This document shows, in pieces, positions 52,482-61,251 of a stretch of DNA of 64,000 bases. Source of the DNA: a virus; IMG/VR virus record IMGVR_UViG_3300002052_000213, positions 1 to 64,000 of that record; one strand, written 5' to 3'. The notes under the pieces are model-generated. The model was not told where the DNA came from. It worked only from the letters and a program-made list of their open reading frames with translations, and ran no database searches. The first letter of the stretch is position 1. Each line of letters begins with the position of its first letter. The translations under genes and the position numbers were made by a program.

Positions 52482-54932
52482 TTATACAAATTTAGTAAGA
52501 GGTACATATCCTTTTACTTCCTTCTCCAATTTATCAATATTTATATCAATTAAAGATAATATATCCTCACTTTTATTTATTACTGTTTTCTCTTTCATTA
52601 TTTCATAATCTACAGTAAATCCTTCTGGTATTTCTTCTACTTTATTAAATGCTATTGCATCTACTTTATGTTGTCTAGTTCCTTCTCTAGTTGTTACTGA
52701 AAACATAGTTGGATATTGTTCTGGTATATCCTTAATATATGCTAAGTAAAATCTCTTACCAACTTCTAATGGAATATGTAGGATATCCCTAGAATATAGA
52801 AATGCTTTAAGATGGTATGATGGAGTTTTATAATCTTCTGGTTTCTGAGTTAATCTTAATGGCATAGCTATGTCCTGTATAGTTTTACTGTTAAAATTAT
52901 CACAATAATCTAGAAATGTTCTCTCTACTTCATATGAAGTAGCACCATTTAAAATTTTCTTAAGTAATATTTCTTGTACTTCTTGAGTAACTACAGCTTG
53001 ATCTCGTTTTACTAACTCTAGTCCTTTCCACTCATAAGTTCCATCTTCTCTCTTTCCACCATATCTTTTCTTAGTTAATAAAGCTAATGTAGTAAATAAT
53101 TTATCTTTCTCTAATTCTAATGAACTAGAAGTTTTTAATTTTTCTTTAAGTAAATTTTCTACAAATTTATTTAACATAGAAATTATCTTATCTATTTCAT
53201 TAGGATTATTTATATGTATAAATAAACTATCTGTGTCTCCATACACTACAGTATATCCTAATTTCTCTAGATATTCATATGTTGCTTCTTGAATCATTCT
53301 TCCTACATAAGTAATAGCTGCTGCTATTCTAGGTTCATATAATCTAGCTGCTGGTTTCCTTTCTTTCCAATTACCAGAGAATCCGAACTTACCATATTCT
53401 GCATTTATTAGAGACTTTAATCCATCTGCTACTGCCTTATGATATTTATGTTCTTTACTATCTGAAGGATATTGTTTAGCTAATTTCTTATGAGGTTTTC
53501 TTAATGGTTCTAATTTATCAAATGCTTTAATAACAAAAGAAGGAACAGTAGATGTTTGAAACATTCCCTGTAAATTTTCTATTTCAAAGAATGTTCCTTC
53601 AAATTTTCCTGGAATAAAAGTAGTATATCCTATATTTAATACTCTAACAATAGAAGGATACATAGCTGACCAATCTACTACTAAAACATTAGTGTATTTA
53701 CCAGTTTTACATTTGAATACTTTAGCTCCTTCATAATCTATATGTTGATAATATCTTCTACTAGGAAGAACTACATTCTCTTCCTTAGCATTTCTTAAAT
53801 CTAAAATATCAGCTACTCTTGATCTATAAATTGTATCTGAAAGATTGCATCCAACTGTTCTTCTAATAGTATCAAAATAAGTGAATAATTGTAACTCTTC
53901 ATTTAATATTTTAACTAATTCCACATCTCTTAAGTTTCTTTTAAATACTTTCTTATAATCTTCTCTCCACATATCAGGTACATTTTCATTATGGTAAAAT
54001 GCATCTAAGTTAAGTTCTTTTTTAGCTATAAATTCTAATGTTTCAAATTTTTGTTTTCTCAATGTGGTTCTATACATTTCTCCTATATCTAAAATCTGTA
54101 ATCCAGATATCTTAGCTCCATCTCCAAATATTCTAGCTATATTCATAGGAGATAATCTTCTAGGATTAAGTTTTAATGCTCTCATTCTACCTATAGTATA
54201 TTTCATGTCCCAAGGAGAGAATGTAATAATAACATCTGGTTGTATAATGTCAAATAAATTAATTAATTTAATTAGTAACTCTTCTTCTGATTTCAAATGG
54301 TATAAATTTATTTTCTTACCTTTTTCTATCAGAATTTTTTCAAGTATCTTTTTATTTATTTTCTTAGTAGATAGTATATGATATTCATCTGTATACTCAT
54401 CATATATTCCATATACTATTATTTCTCCTCTAAAGTTATCTATGTCTTCTTCGTTTTCATAATCAACTTCTATATCTATTATTAATTTCTTAAATCTAGA
54501 TGGAGCATCTATTGGTCCCATAATTTCTTTAGTGTAGATGCTGTATTCTATACCAGTATAAATTAATAAATCTATTAAAAATCTTAGAGGAAACAATATA
54601 TCTGCTTCATAACTTTTAACGTTTATATCTCTTAATAATTTCTTTAATGAACCAACTTGAGGAGGAGTAAAAGTATATACTCTGGTTAATCTATTTCCAG
54701 ATAAATCTCTATATCCTCTCTGAGCTTCTTTAACATAATAATATTTGTCTTGTATAATTTTATAATCTTTATTCTGCATATAAAAATAAGGAATAAACCA
54801 ATCAACTAAAACTTCTATTCTATTAAAATTAGAATCTCTACAAAAAAGATGGAGAAGTGGATGTCTATATCTATCAATGATAGTGTCTTGTCTTTCTATA
54901 GAATAATCTACAGTGCAAACTGATAATTTCAT
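52482..54932 (-). CDS. polB: Family B DNA polymerase
   Basis: 816 residues. The 3'-5' exonuclease is present: LIIDIEVDYEN (Exo I, about 151) and ITFSPWDMKYT (Exo II). Polymerase motifs: VVDWSAMYPSIV (A, about 419), KSLINAEYGKFG (B, about 510) and VYGDTDSLFI (C, about 566). No TPR1/TPR2 insert of protein-primed polymerases is evident, so RNA-primed replication is likely. It replicates the viral genome. Confidence 0.95.
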   Translation of the reverse strand: MKLSVCTVDYSIERQDTIIDRYRHPLLHLFCRDSNFNRIEVLVDWFIPYFYMQNKDYKIIQDKYYYVKEAQRGYRDLSGNRLTRVYTFTPPQVGSLKKLLRDINVKSYEADILFPLRFLIDLLIYTGIEYSIYTKEIMGPIDAPSRFKKLIIDIEVDYENEEDIDNFRGEIIVYGIYDEYTDEYHILSTKKINKKILEKILIEKGKKINLYHLKSEEELLIKLINLFDIIQPDVIITFSPWDMKYTIGRMRALKLNPRRLSPMNIARIFGDGAKISGLQILDIGEMYRTTLRKQKFETLEFIAKKELNLDAFYHNENVPDMWREDYKKVFKRNLRDVELVKILNEELQLFTYFDTIRRTVGCNLSDTIYRSRVADILDLRNAKEENVVLPSRRYYQHIDYEGAKVFKCKTGKYTNVLVVDWSAMYPSIVRVLNIGYTTFIPGKFEGTFFEIENLQGMFQTSTVPSFVIKAFDKLEPLRKPHKKLAKQYPSDSKEHKYHKAVADGLKSLINAEYGKFGFSGNWKERKPAARLYEPRIAAAITYVGRMIQEATYEYLEKLGYTVVYGDTDSLFIHINNPNEIDKIISMLNKFVENLLKEKLKTSSSLELEKDKLFTTLALLTKKRYGGKREDGTYEWKGLELVKRDQAVVTQEVQEILLKKILNGATSYEVERTFLDYCDNFNSKTIQDIAMPLRLTQKPEDYKTPSYHLKAFLYSRDILHIPLEVGKRFYLAYIKDIPEQYPTMFSVTTREGTRQHKVDAIAFNKVEEIPEGFTVDYEIMKEKTVINKSEDILSLIDINIDKLEKEVKGYVPLTKFV

Positions 54933-55987
54933 TTCTTTTCAAAGCACTCTGGAGTTTTACTTGTAACTTCTGTTTCCCATTTCTCTTCTATTGTCCATTT
55001 CTCTATCCAATCTCTTATAGCTTCAGCAACCATTTGATTAGAATCCATATTACCTCTTCTTTTCTGTATTGGTTTAGAATATTTGAAGAGTGTTTTAGGT
55101 AATCTAAATTGTCTAAGTTCGTAATTTTCTATATTCTGTAGTACTTCCATCCTAAATTCTAAATCTACAGGAATATTTCTTCCTATATCTTTAGCCATAC
55201 TCTCTAAATCTCTAGACTTAGCACCATTAATACAATAAAGTAATACTTTCTCTATCTTCTCATAGTTAGGAATACCATTAATATGTTTACACCAATCACT
55301 ATCTATAATTCTAATCACTAAAGCTCTATATCTTAATCCTTGAGGTAATTGATCCCATAGTTTCTTACATTTTAATCTAAGTTTCTCCAATATCATAAGC
55401 TTTTCATCTAATACTGGAGTTTCATCTAAAGTTGGTTGTGCTTTCTTTTCTTTCTCTTTTTTCTCTTTTTTCTTTTCTTCCTTCAGTACTTCTTCTTTCT
55501 TATGTTCTTCTATAACAGAATTTCTTAATGCTTGTGGTCCTTTAGCTTCATTGTACCAATTATATACTGAAGGTAAACTTGCACCCATTAATTTAGCTAT
55601 CTTATCAAATTGTAATTTTCCAACTTCATGTAATTCTATAACTGCTTTTCCTTTATCTACAGACTCTACATCTCTATGTTGATGATTTTCTTGGAAAGAA
55701 GTACACATTTCACATATCCAAGAATCATATTCTAAGCCTTCAAAGTCATACATAACATATGGAACATTTCTTTTAGTTTCTATACATGATAGATATCTTC
55801 TTTGTCCAGCTATTATTTCCATTTTAGGGTTTACAATAACTCTATTTGTTACTCCATCTTCTGCTATTGACATTGATAACAATTCTAAAGCTTCTTTGTT
55901 TATAGGACTCTTTCTAACATTATTTTTAGAAATAGTGAATGCAGAAGGAGGAGCTTCTCCTTCTTTAACAAGTCTTCCAATAGGCAA
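54929..55987 (-). CDS. ParB-like nuclease-domain protein
   Basis: 352 residues; TTG start behind GGTGA. IVNPKMEIIAGQRRYLSCIE is the ParB/Spo0J core, and KIAKLMGASLPSVYNWYNE a helix-turn-helix. A Lys/Glu coiled linker (KKEKKEKEKKA) leads to a helical C-terminus. It may bind an origin or control region, or help segregate the genome. A second ParB-like gene is at 59770. Confidence 0.8.
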   Translation of the reverse strand: MPIGRLVKEGEAPPSAFTISKNNVRKSPINKEALELLSMSIAEDGVTNRVIVNPKMEIIAGQRRYLSCIETKRNVPYVMYDFEGLEYDSWICEMCTSFQENHQHRDVESVDKGKAVIELHEVGKLQFDKIAKLMGASLPSVYNWYNEAKGPQALRNSVIEEHKKEEVLKEEKKKEKKEKEKKAQPTLDETPVLDEKLMILEKLRLKCKKLWDQLPQGLRYRALVIRIIDSDWCKHINGIPNYEKIEKVLLYCINGAKSRDLESMAKDIGRNIPVDLEFRMEVLQNIENYELRQFRLPKTLFKYSKPIQKRRGNMDSNQMVAEAIRDWIEKWTIEEKWETEVTSKTPECFEKK

Positions 55988-56007
55988 ATTTCATCACCAG
56001 TATATTA

Positions 56008-57000
56008 TTAGTTCCTTTGGAAGTAATTTGGTAAAGGGAATATACCTTCTGCATTTATATTGTATTGCACTTGTTCATTGAATACTCCTTTCATTATGTT
56101 TCCTGCTAACAATACTTTAGTGTCTAATCCAAAGTCTAAAGGTAAATGTTCTGGAATCCATACAGTATAAGATCCACCCCACATTTCTTCATCATCTACT
56201 TCCATTTTTCTGTTTCCTTGATCATTTACTGAATATTCTATTTCCCTAGCAATACATCTAATCAATAGTGGGTATGATTGATTAGTTCTATCATCATTCT
56301 TAGGATCTTTATTCATGCCAAATGCTTTTTCTATATCTGATACTTTCCAAATCTTGTATCCAGAATTCAAAATAAGATTGGCTTTTTCATCCCAAGAGAG
56401 ATCTCCATTAGGGCTAGGATCAAACTTAGTTACTGACTTTGCATTTATTTTATGCATATTTAAATCAGTCTTTCCTACAGTTCCTCTGAACATATACATT
56501 TTATAGAATTCATATGGTTTATCTTCTTTAGCTACATCATCATTAAAGTTCAATGTAAAGAACTTTATTTCTTCCATTTGTCTTCCTTTTCCTGCTACAC
56601 CATACATAGTTCTAGAGTATGAATGTCCTTTCAATGGTTGACCAATATTAGGATTATCTTTAAAGTTTACTTGATCTCTAGTATCAAGAGGTATTCCATC
56701 TCTACTAACTATTTTAAGTTTATTGATGGCAAAATCTCTTGTATTTGGATTTTCATACATTTTCTTAGCTTTTCTCTTCATAAGATCTACAAAGTCTATA
56801 ATTCCAGTATCTCCAAAGATAAATCCTGACCACATTATAGCAGAACTTCTTAAACTTCCGCTTTCTCTTAGAATATCTCCTTTCAATCTATCTAATGCTT
56901 TAGCTTTGTTATCAAATTCCTTGCATAATTCTTCATATCTCTCTGTTATTTCCTCAATTGGTATCCCTGATTTCTCAGAATATTTCTTTAATATTTCTAT
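56008..57000 (-). CDS. Possible single-strand DNA-binding (RPA-like) protein with a non-standard start
   Basis: The frame with good coding character runs to 57000 (330 residues), but no ATG, GTG or TTG exists before 56886. The upstream 38 codons encode a convincing helix (YSEKSGIPIEEITERYEEL). The codon after the in-frame TAA plus AAA is ATA, with GGAGG exactly eight bases before it, so ATA may initiate. The middle (YKMYMFRGTVGKTDL) is beta-rich, like an OB fold, and the place beside PolB fits an RPA. RPA identity is a guess. Confidence 0.5.
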   Translation of the reverse strand: MEILKKYSEKSGIPIEEITERYEELCKEFDNKAKALDRLKGDILRESGSLRSSAIMWSGFIFGDTGIIDFVDLMKRKAKKMYENPNTRDFAINKLKIVSRDGIPLDTRDQVNFKDNPNIGQPLKGHSYSRTMYGVAGKGRQMEEIKFFTLNFNDDVAKEDKPYEFYKMYMFRGTVGKTDLNMHKINAKSVTKFDPSPNGDLSWDEKANLILNSGYKIWKVSDIEKAFGMNKDPKNDDRTNQSYPLLIRCIAREIEYSVNDQGNRKMEVDDEEMWGGSYTVWIPEHLPLDFGLDTKVLLAGNIMKGVFNEQVQYNINAEGIFPLPNYFQRN

Positions 57001-57003
57001 TTT

Positions 57004-57243
57004 TTATTCCTCCTTTTTCTTTTTAATATTAAAAACCAGATCTTTATATCTTTCTTTTAATTTACTAAAACAATAATCTATATGCTCATTTTGTTTGTCA
57101 AATTCTAATTTGGAAAAATCATTTATAAATACCATAATTGAATCCCAAGTATCTTTCTTCTTTTTTCCTATTAGAATGAAAGTATCGCCCTCTTTGAAAT
57201 CACTTGTTTCTGGAAAAATTAGTTTTTTACCCAATTTTAACAT
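57004..57243 (-). CDS. Hypothetical protein, first gene of the leftward replication operon
   Basis: 79 residues, beginning MLKLGKKLIFPETSDFKEGD. The first half is beta-rich (GDTFILIGKKKKDTWDS) and the last third a Lys/Glu helix. It has no ribosome site, about 30 bases from the predicted transcript start. Its end carries the GGAGG site for the next gene. Confidence 0.6.
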   Translation of the reverse strand: MLKLGKKLIFPETSDFKEGDTFILIGKKKKDTWDSIMVFINDFSKLEFDKQNEHIDYCFSKLKERYKDLVFNIKKKKEE

Positions 57244-57341
57244 CTTTTATAATATCTTATTTCTTGAGATATTTAAGTCTGTCTGAGACACACTTTTATA
57301 TTTCCTTGCATATATTAGATTAAAGAAAAATGTGATTTAAA
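57244..57341. promoter_or_regulatory. Divergent control region between the leftward and rightward operons
   Basis: TTTTATATTT at 57294-57303 reads as a TATA box on both strands. Predicted starts are near 57273 (leftward) and 57325 (rightward). An overlapping palindrome is listed separately. This region separates all late-type leftward genes from the rightward early-type genes. Confidence 0.65.
57275..57295. promoter_or_regulatory. 21-bp near-palindrome, operator candidate
   Basis: AAGTCTGTCTGAGACACACTT, centred on G57285, has nine of ten paired positions complementary, including a perfect TGTCT-G-AGACA core. It lies between the shared TATA box and the leftward start. A dimeric repressor could close both promoters from here. 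Confidence 0.6.
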
Positions 57342-57506
57342 ATGAGTGAGAAAATAAAAACTAAAACAGAAGAAGAAAGAATACAATCTGCTTTAAAGTA
57401 TGCAGGTATGGCTATTAGACAACTATCACATTGTACTTCATCTAAAGCCTTAAGAGCCTTTCAGAAATGGGCTGAAGGACTAGCTATACTTGGAGAAGAA
57501 GATTAA
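57342..57506 (+). CDS. Small helical protein, first rightward gene
   Basis: 54 residues (MSEKIKTKTEEERIQSALKY...), start behind GTGATT, stop overlapping the DHH start as TAATG. It is all-helical with a central basic segment (SKALRAFQKW). As the first gene behind the divergent promoter it might be a regulator; no motif proves this. Confidence 0.6.
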   Translation: MSEKIKTKTEEERIQSALKYAGMAIRQLSHCTSSKALRAFQKWAEGLAILGEED

Positions 57507-58486
57507 TGAATATATATCAACATTTAAAAGATAAAGAACCACTTATAGTAGCAACTCATTATGATGCTGATGGATGTTATAGTGCTGCATTGTTATCTAC
57601 AGTATTTGAAATAGATAGAGTATTCTTTCCTTGGATATTTGGAGATTATAATGAAATAAAAGAAACAGTAGGAGATGAAGAGAAAATATATGTTCCTGAT
57701 GTAGTGCTTGATCTTGGTTCACCTATGTCTAACACTCCAAAAGAAATGGTGATAATAGATCATCACAAAATATCAGAAGTATCTCCTACTGATTTCTATA
57801 TACATGATTTCATTCCAACTACAGGGATAATATATAATTTATTTAAAGAACATATACCTAATGAAGAGAAATGGAAAGTAGTAGGTGGATTAGTAGGAGA
57901 TGGACAAGCAGAGAAAGTTCCTATAGAGATATGGGATATGTTTCCTATACTATTAGAAACTAGAGGTAATATCTACAGAGGACAATATGGTAAGTTTAAA
58001 GAATATCCATATCCTTTGTATAAACATTTATCTTCTCCTATAAATGCTTCATGCAGAATGGGTAATCCTGAGATGGCATATAAAATAATATGTAGAGCTA
58101 CAAATCCTATTGATATTCTAGAGAATATAGCATTAAAGAATGATGTAGAATCTATAGACCAAGAAATTAGAAATATATTCAGAGAAGGAATAGTTGAAAA
58201 TAATGTTACTCATTATTGTAGTGTTGTTTCAATAAGAAGTGATAAAAGGGTAGGATCTAGAATTTGTAGTACATTAGGTTCTATGAATTACTCTAAAACT
58301 TGGGTGGTAATTAATGATGGAACTAAGAAATTCTCTATTAGAGGAGACTTAGCAGATTATATAGGAACTAAATTAGAAGATTATGGATTTGCTTGTGGTG
58401 GACACTCTGGTTTCTGGGGTGGATACTTGAAGAAAGATCAAGAAAGTAAAGACATCATTAAAATGTTAAGAGCTGTATTAAAATGA
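57506..58486 (+). CDS. DHH-family phosphoesterase, RecJ/GAN-like
   Basis: 326 residues. THYDADGCYSAALL (DxD motif), VVLDLGSP, VIIDHHKIS (DHH) and late CGGHSGFWGGYL (DHHA1 GGH) follow the single-strand nuclease/phosphoesterase family order. Archaeal relatives work at replication forks with the GINS complex (GAN). Probably a viral replication nuclease. Confidence 0.85.
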   Translation: MNIYQHLKDKEPLIVATHYDADGCYSAALLSTVFEIDRVFFPWIFGDYNEIKETVGDEEKIYVPDVVLDLGSPMSNTPKEMVIIDHHKISEVSPTDFYIHDFIPTTGIIYNLFKEHIPNEEKWKVVGGLVGDGQAEKVPIEIWDMFPILLETRGNIYRGQYGKFKEYPYPLYKHLSSPINASCRMGNPEMAYKIICRATNPIDILENIALKNDVESIDQEIRNIFREGIVENNVTHYCSVVSIRSDKRVGSRICSTLGSMNYSKTWVVINDGTKKFSIRGDLADYIGTKLEDYGFACGGHSGFWGGYLKKDQESKDIIKMLRAVLK

Positions 58487-58656
58487 GAAAAATAATATGC
58501 GACAAATGCCAAAAAGTTATTGATTTAGAGTGTGAAACATGGGAATTAAGTGTAGTAAGACCTAGCGGATCTACTCATACCTATGAATCAATTTTAATTG
58601 ATTTATGTAATAAATGTTGGGAAGAAATAAAGGAATTTATTTTTAGAGATTATTAA
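58483..58656 (+). CDS. Small zinc-ribbon protein
   Basis: 57 residues; ATG overlaps the DHH stop (ATGA). ICDKCQKVIDLEC and LCNKCWEE form a zinc ribbon around a beta middle (WELSVVRPSG). The pattern is like phage zinc-ribbon proteins of unknown role. Confidence 0.65.
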   Translation: MRKIICDKCQKVIDLECETWELSVVRPSGSTHTYESILIDLCNKCWEEIKEFIFRDY

Positions 58657-58657
58657 A

Positions 58658-58951
58658 ATGAATATAACTGAACATGTAATAAATTCTCTATGTGCTCAAT
58701 CTCCATTATTTAAAAGATTCTTTGATACACACTTTGAGATAATAAGGAAACAATCTTTAGTACCTAAAATTACTGATGGTAAACCTACTTTTCCTACAAA
58801 AACAGCAATGCATCATAAAGATATAACATTTGAAGAGAAACTTAGATATTATGAACAGGATATTAATGAATGGAATAGAGAACAAAAGTACTTTCCTAAG
58901 AAATATATAATGATAAGTTTTAGTCTTGAAGAAATATCAGGTTGGGAATAA
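58658..58951 (+). CDS. Hypothetical protein
   Basis: 97 residues, one base behind the zinc-ribbon stop. A helical start (NITEHVINSLCAQSPLFKRF) is followed by a loop with HHKDITFEEKLRYYEQDI. No family is recognised. Confidence 0.6.
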   Translation: MNITEHVINSLCAQSPLFKRFFDTHFEIIRKQSLVPKITDGKPTFPTKTAMHHKDITFEEKLRYYEQDINEWNREQKYFPKKYIMISFSLEEISGWE

Positions 58952-59149
58952 ATGAAAAAGAAAGAGGAAGCTGATTTATTAACAAAGATTTTCATATTTA
59001 TTGTTAGTTTAATTGTTATATGCTCTGTCATATATGGTCTTCTTGATTTTATACAATTGAGCTTTCCTCTTAATTTTATGTATTCTTTAATAAGTTTATG
59101 TATGTTTGGAATATATCTATTTTCAATGTTAGAAATATATGGAGTATGA
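58952..59149 (+). CDS. Small membrane protein
   Basis: 65 residues; a charged start (KKKEEADLL) and two membrane segments (FIFIVSLIVICSVIYGLL and FMYSLISLCMFGIYLFS). It starts directly behind the previous stop. Function unknown. Confidence 0.6.
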   Translation: MKKKEEADLLTKIFIFIVSLIVICSVIYGLLDFIQLSFPLNFMYSLISLCMFGIYLFSMLEIYGV

Positions 59150-59153
59150 GATA

Positions 59154-59555
59154 ATGAAATATCAAATTATGGAAGTAACATCTATGGAAGATTTGCTAAA
59201 GGTAAGTAGAAACTTTATATTTAAAATGAGTTTTGGAAGTATTCATATCTATTATTCTGGTGTAACTGGTGGAGAATTTGTTGGATTAAATGTATTTGTT
59301 ACTGAACATGACTACATAGGAGAATTACAATTATCCTCACAAGGTAAAATAGAGAAAATAAAGGAAATGAGTCCACATTCCTATTCAGTAATATTTGTAA
59401 GTGATGACACTTTACTTAGACCAATATTAGCTAATTATATAGTGAATAAATTTGGATATAGTAAGAAAATAATGGATCAGACAGCTAGTGTTTTAACTAG
59501 ATTAATATCAGATAAAATGAGTGCTGAATCTAATGACAGAAATACTAAAGTATGA
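59154..59555 (+). CDS. Hypothetical protein
   Basis: 133 residues from the ATG at 59154, nine bases behind GGAG; an ATG at 59139 is less well placed. Alternating beta strands (HIYYSGVTGGEFVGLNVF) and a helical C-terminus. It resembles small archaeal virus proteins in general form only. Confidence 0.5.
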   Translation: MKYQIMEVTSMEDLLKVSRNFIFKMSFGSIHIYYSGVTGGEFVGLNVFVTEHDYIGELQLSSQGKIEKIKEMSPHSYSVIFVSDDTLLRPILANYIVNKFGYSKKIMDQTASVLTRLISDKMSAESNDRNTKV

Positions 59556-59739
59556 TAGAGTATCATACAGAACTTGGAAAGTATTAACTACTAAAAAGGA
59601 ATATTTAGTAAGTTTAGATTATAGAGGATGGCATTGTGATTGTTTCTATTATAGTGTTAAAAAAAGAATATGTAGTCATATCAAATATGTCAAAGAACAT
59701 GAGCATATTGATAACACCCCTGAAGATTCCTTGAAATAG
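59533..59739 (+). CDS. SWIM-type zinc-finger protein
   Basis: 68 residues from the ATG at 59533. WHCDCFYYSVKKRICSHIK matches the SWIM finger CxCx(n)CxH, often involved in DNA or protein binding and found beside recombinases. It precedes the ParB-like and RadA genes. Confidence 0.7.
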   Translation: MTEILKYDRVSYRTWKVLTTKKEYLVSLDYRGWHCDCFYYSVKKRICSHIKYVKEHEHIDNTPEDSLK

Positions 59740-59769
59740 GATGAAATCATTTTTTGATAGGGTGATTAA

Positions 59770-60675
59770 GTGAGAAATACTCAAGAAATAGAAATAGAAA
59801 AAATAGAGTTAGATGGAAATATAAGAAGTGAACCAACAGAAGAAGGAGTTAGAAGAATAAAAAATTCAATTCCTCCAAGAGTTGAGAAAAGTCTTCCACC
59901 ACTTATCAATCCAATAAGTGTAGAAAAAATTAATGGAACTTATAAATTAATAAGTGGTAAACAAAGACTACTTGCTATGATAGACTTAGGATATAAGACA
60001 ATTGAAGCATTTGTATTTAAGAATCATCCAATGAAAGATTGGGAAAGCCATGATGAGAATAGAGCATCTAATGATTTATCTTGGTATGATTATGCTAAAT
60101 TCTATAAACATAAGAATGAGGAAGGTATGACTCAAACTGATATAGGAAAGAGAGCTGATTTGAGTCAAATTTCAATAGGTAAAATGATAAGAGCTTATGA
60201 AGTTTGTGAAATATTCGGCACCGAATATTTGATGAGGCATCCATATCCAACTATATATGAAATGAGTTTAGCTCCTAGAGAAGATTGGGATAAAATAGTT
60301 AAATTGATAGTTAACAAGAATTTCTCAGATAAGAAAGTAAGGGCAGTAGTTAATGAAACCAAAGAAATTAGAGATATGATTCTAACAATAGAAGATGAGA
60401 AGAAGCAAACTTGGGCTAGAAATCAAATAGAACCATTACTTTATACAGAGAATATGAATAAACTTATTGCTATGGATATAATATTGAGAGCTAGAGGACT
60501 TTATATGGAAACTCCTGAAGTAGTATTCCATCTATCTGATATGATAAAGAGAATGAAGAAATTTAGTGAAACATATACTAAAAATTCTGAATATAAAGAA
60601 TGGGAAGAAGATGGTATTCTTAAATTCCAACTTACAGGTTGGATAAAATCAGAAATGTTAGAAGTTGGTAAGTAA
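59770..60675 (+). CDS. ParB-like protein (second copy)
   Basis: 301 residues; GTG start behind GGTGA. INGTYKLISGKQRLLAMIDLGY is the ParB/sulfiredoxin-like core and MTQTDIGKRADLSQISIGKM a helix-turn-helix. It differs much from the copy at 54929. As an early-type gene it may be a regulator. Confidence 0.8.
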   Translation: MRNTQEIEIEKIELDGNIRSEPTEEGVRRIKNSIPPRVEKSLPPLINPISVEKINGTYKLISGKQRLLAMIDLGYKTIEAFVFKNHPMKDWESHDENRASNDLSWYDYAKFYKHKNEEGMTQTDIGKRADLSQISIGKMIRAYEVCEIFGTEYLMRHPYPTIYEMSLAPREDWDKIVKLIVNKNFSDKKVRAVVNETKEIRDMILTIEDEKKQTWARNQIEPLLYTENMNKLIAMDIILRARGLYMETPEVVFHLSDMIKRMKKFSETYTKNSEYKEWEEDGILKFQLTGWIKSEMLEVGK

Positions 60676-61133
60676 TGGTAGAAATAATGACTATTAATGA
60701 ATGGAAAGAGAAATATCCTAAATTAGCTAAAGAAACATTAGAAATACTAAAAACACATGAGCCTATATTAGATTATCTAAAAGGTAGAATGAAGAAAGTT
60801 TCTATTAGTGAAAAGAAAATATTTGATAGAGCTTCATTACCTATAAGGATAGTAGAAGCTACTAAATCAAGGATTGTTTCTTTTAGTAATGAAGTTAGAA
60901 TCTTAGATGGTAAACCTCTATCTGAAGTTTCTTCTCAACAAAGAAAAGCATATATGATACAAGATAATTTAAGATGGAGAACTGCTGATTCTTCTAAAGA
61001 GATTACAGAAAATATAAAAGAACTAAATAGAATTTCTACTAAACTTTCTAATATGCCTAAAAATGTAGATGATATGAAGAAAAATGATAGAAGAATTCTA
61101 AATAATCTAATGAAAAGAGTGTGGATGTTTTGA
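60675..61133 (+). CDS. Hypothetical helical protein
   Basis: 152 residues, starting at the last base of the ParB-like stop (TAATG). Strongly helical, Lys/Glu-rich, with WKEKYPKLAKETLEILKTH and NNLMKRVWMF. No family is recognised. Confidence 0.6.
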   Translation: MVEIMTINEWKEKYPKLAKETLEILKTHEPILDYLKGRMKKVSISEKKIFDRASLPIRIVEATKSRIVSFSNEVRILDGKPLSEVSSQQRKAYMIQDNLRWRTADSSKEITENIKELNRISTKLSNMPKNVDDMKKNDRRILNNLMKRVWMF

Positions 61134-61249
61134 GTGGCAAATATTGTGAAATATTAAGAGATATATGTCTTTTTGTTGAAAGAGAAATATCTCCATATAA
61201 TTACGATGATGATATATATTGTAAAGAATATTGTCTTAAGAGGGGATAG
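61130..61249 (+). CDS. Cys-containing microprotein
   Basis: 39 residues; TTG start overlapping the previous stop as TTGA. CEILRDICLFV and IYCKEYCLKRG give four Cys. The end carries the GAGGGGA ribosome site of radA. Its layout resembles the microprotein at 44234. Confidence 0.45.
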   Translation: MSGKYCEILRDICLFVEREISPYNYDDDIYCKEYCLKRG

Positions 61250-61251
61250 AA

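Noticed and set aside
56723-57076. 117-codon plus-strand frame
   Set aside because: Antisense to the N-terminal part of the ssDNA-binding candidate; hydrophobic Ser/Leu composition typical of antisense in this AT-rich genome.
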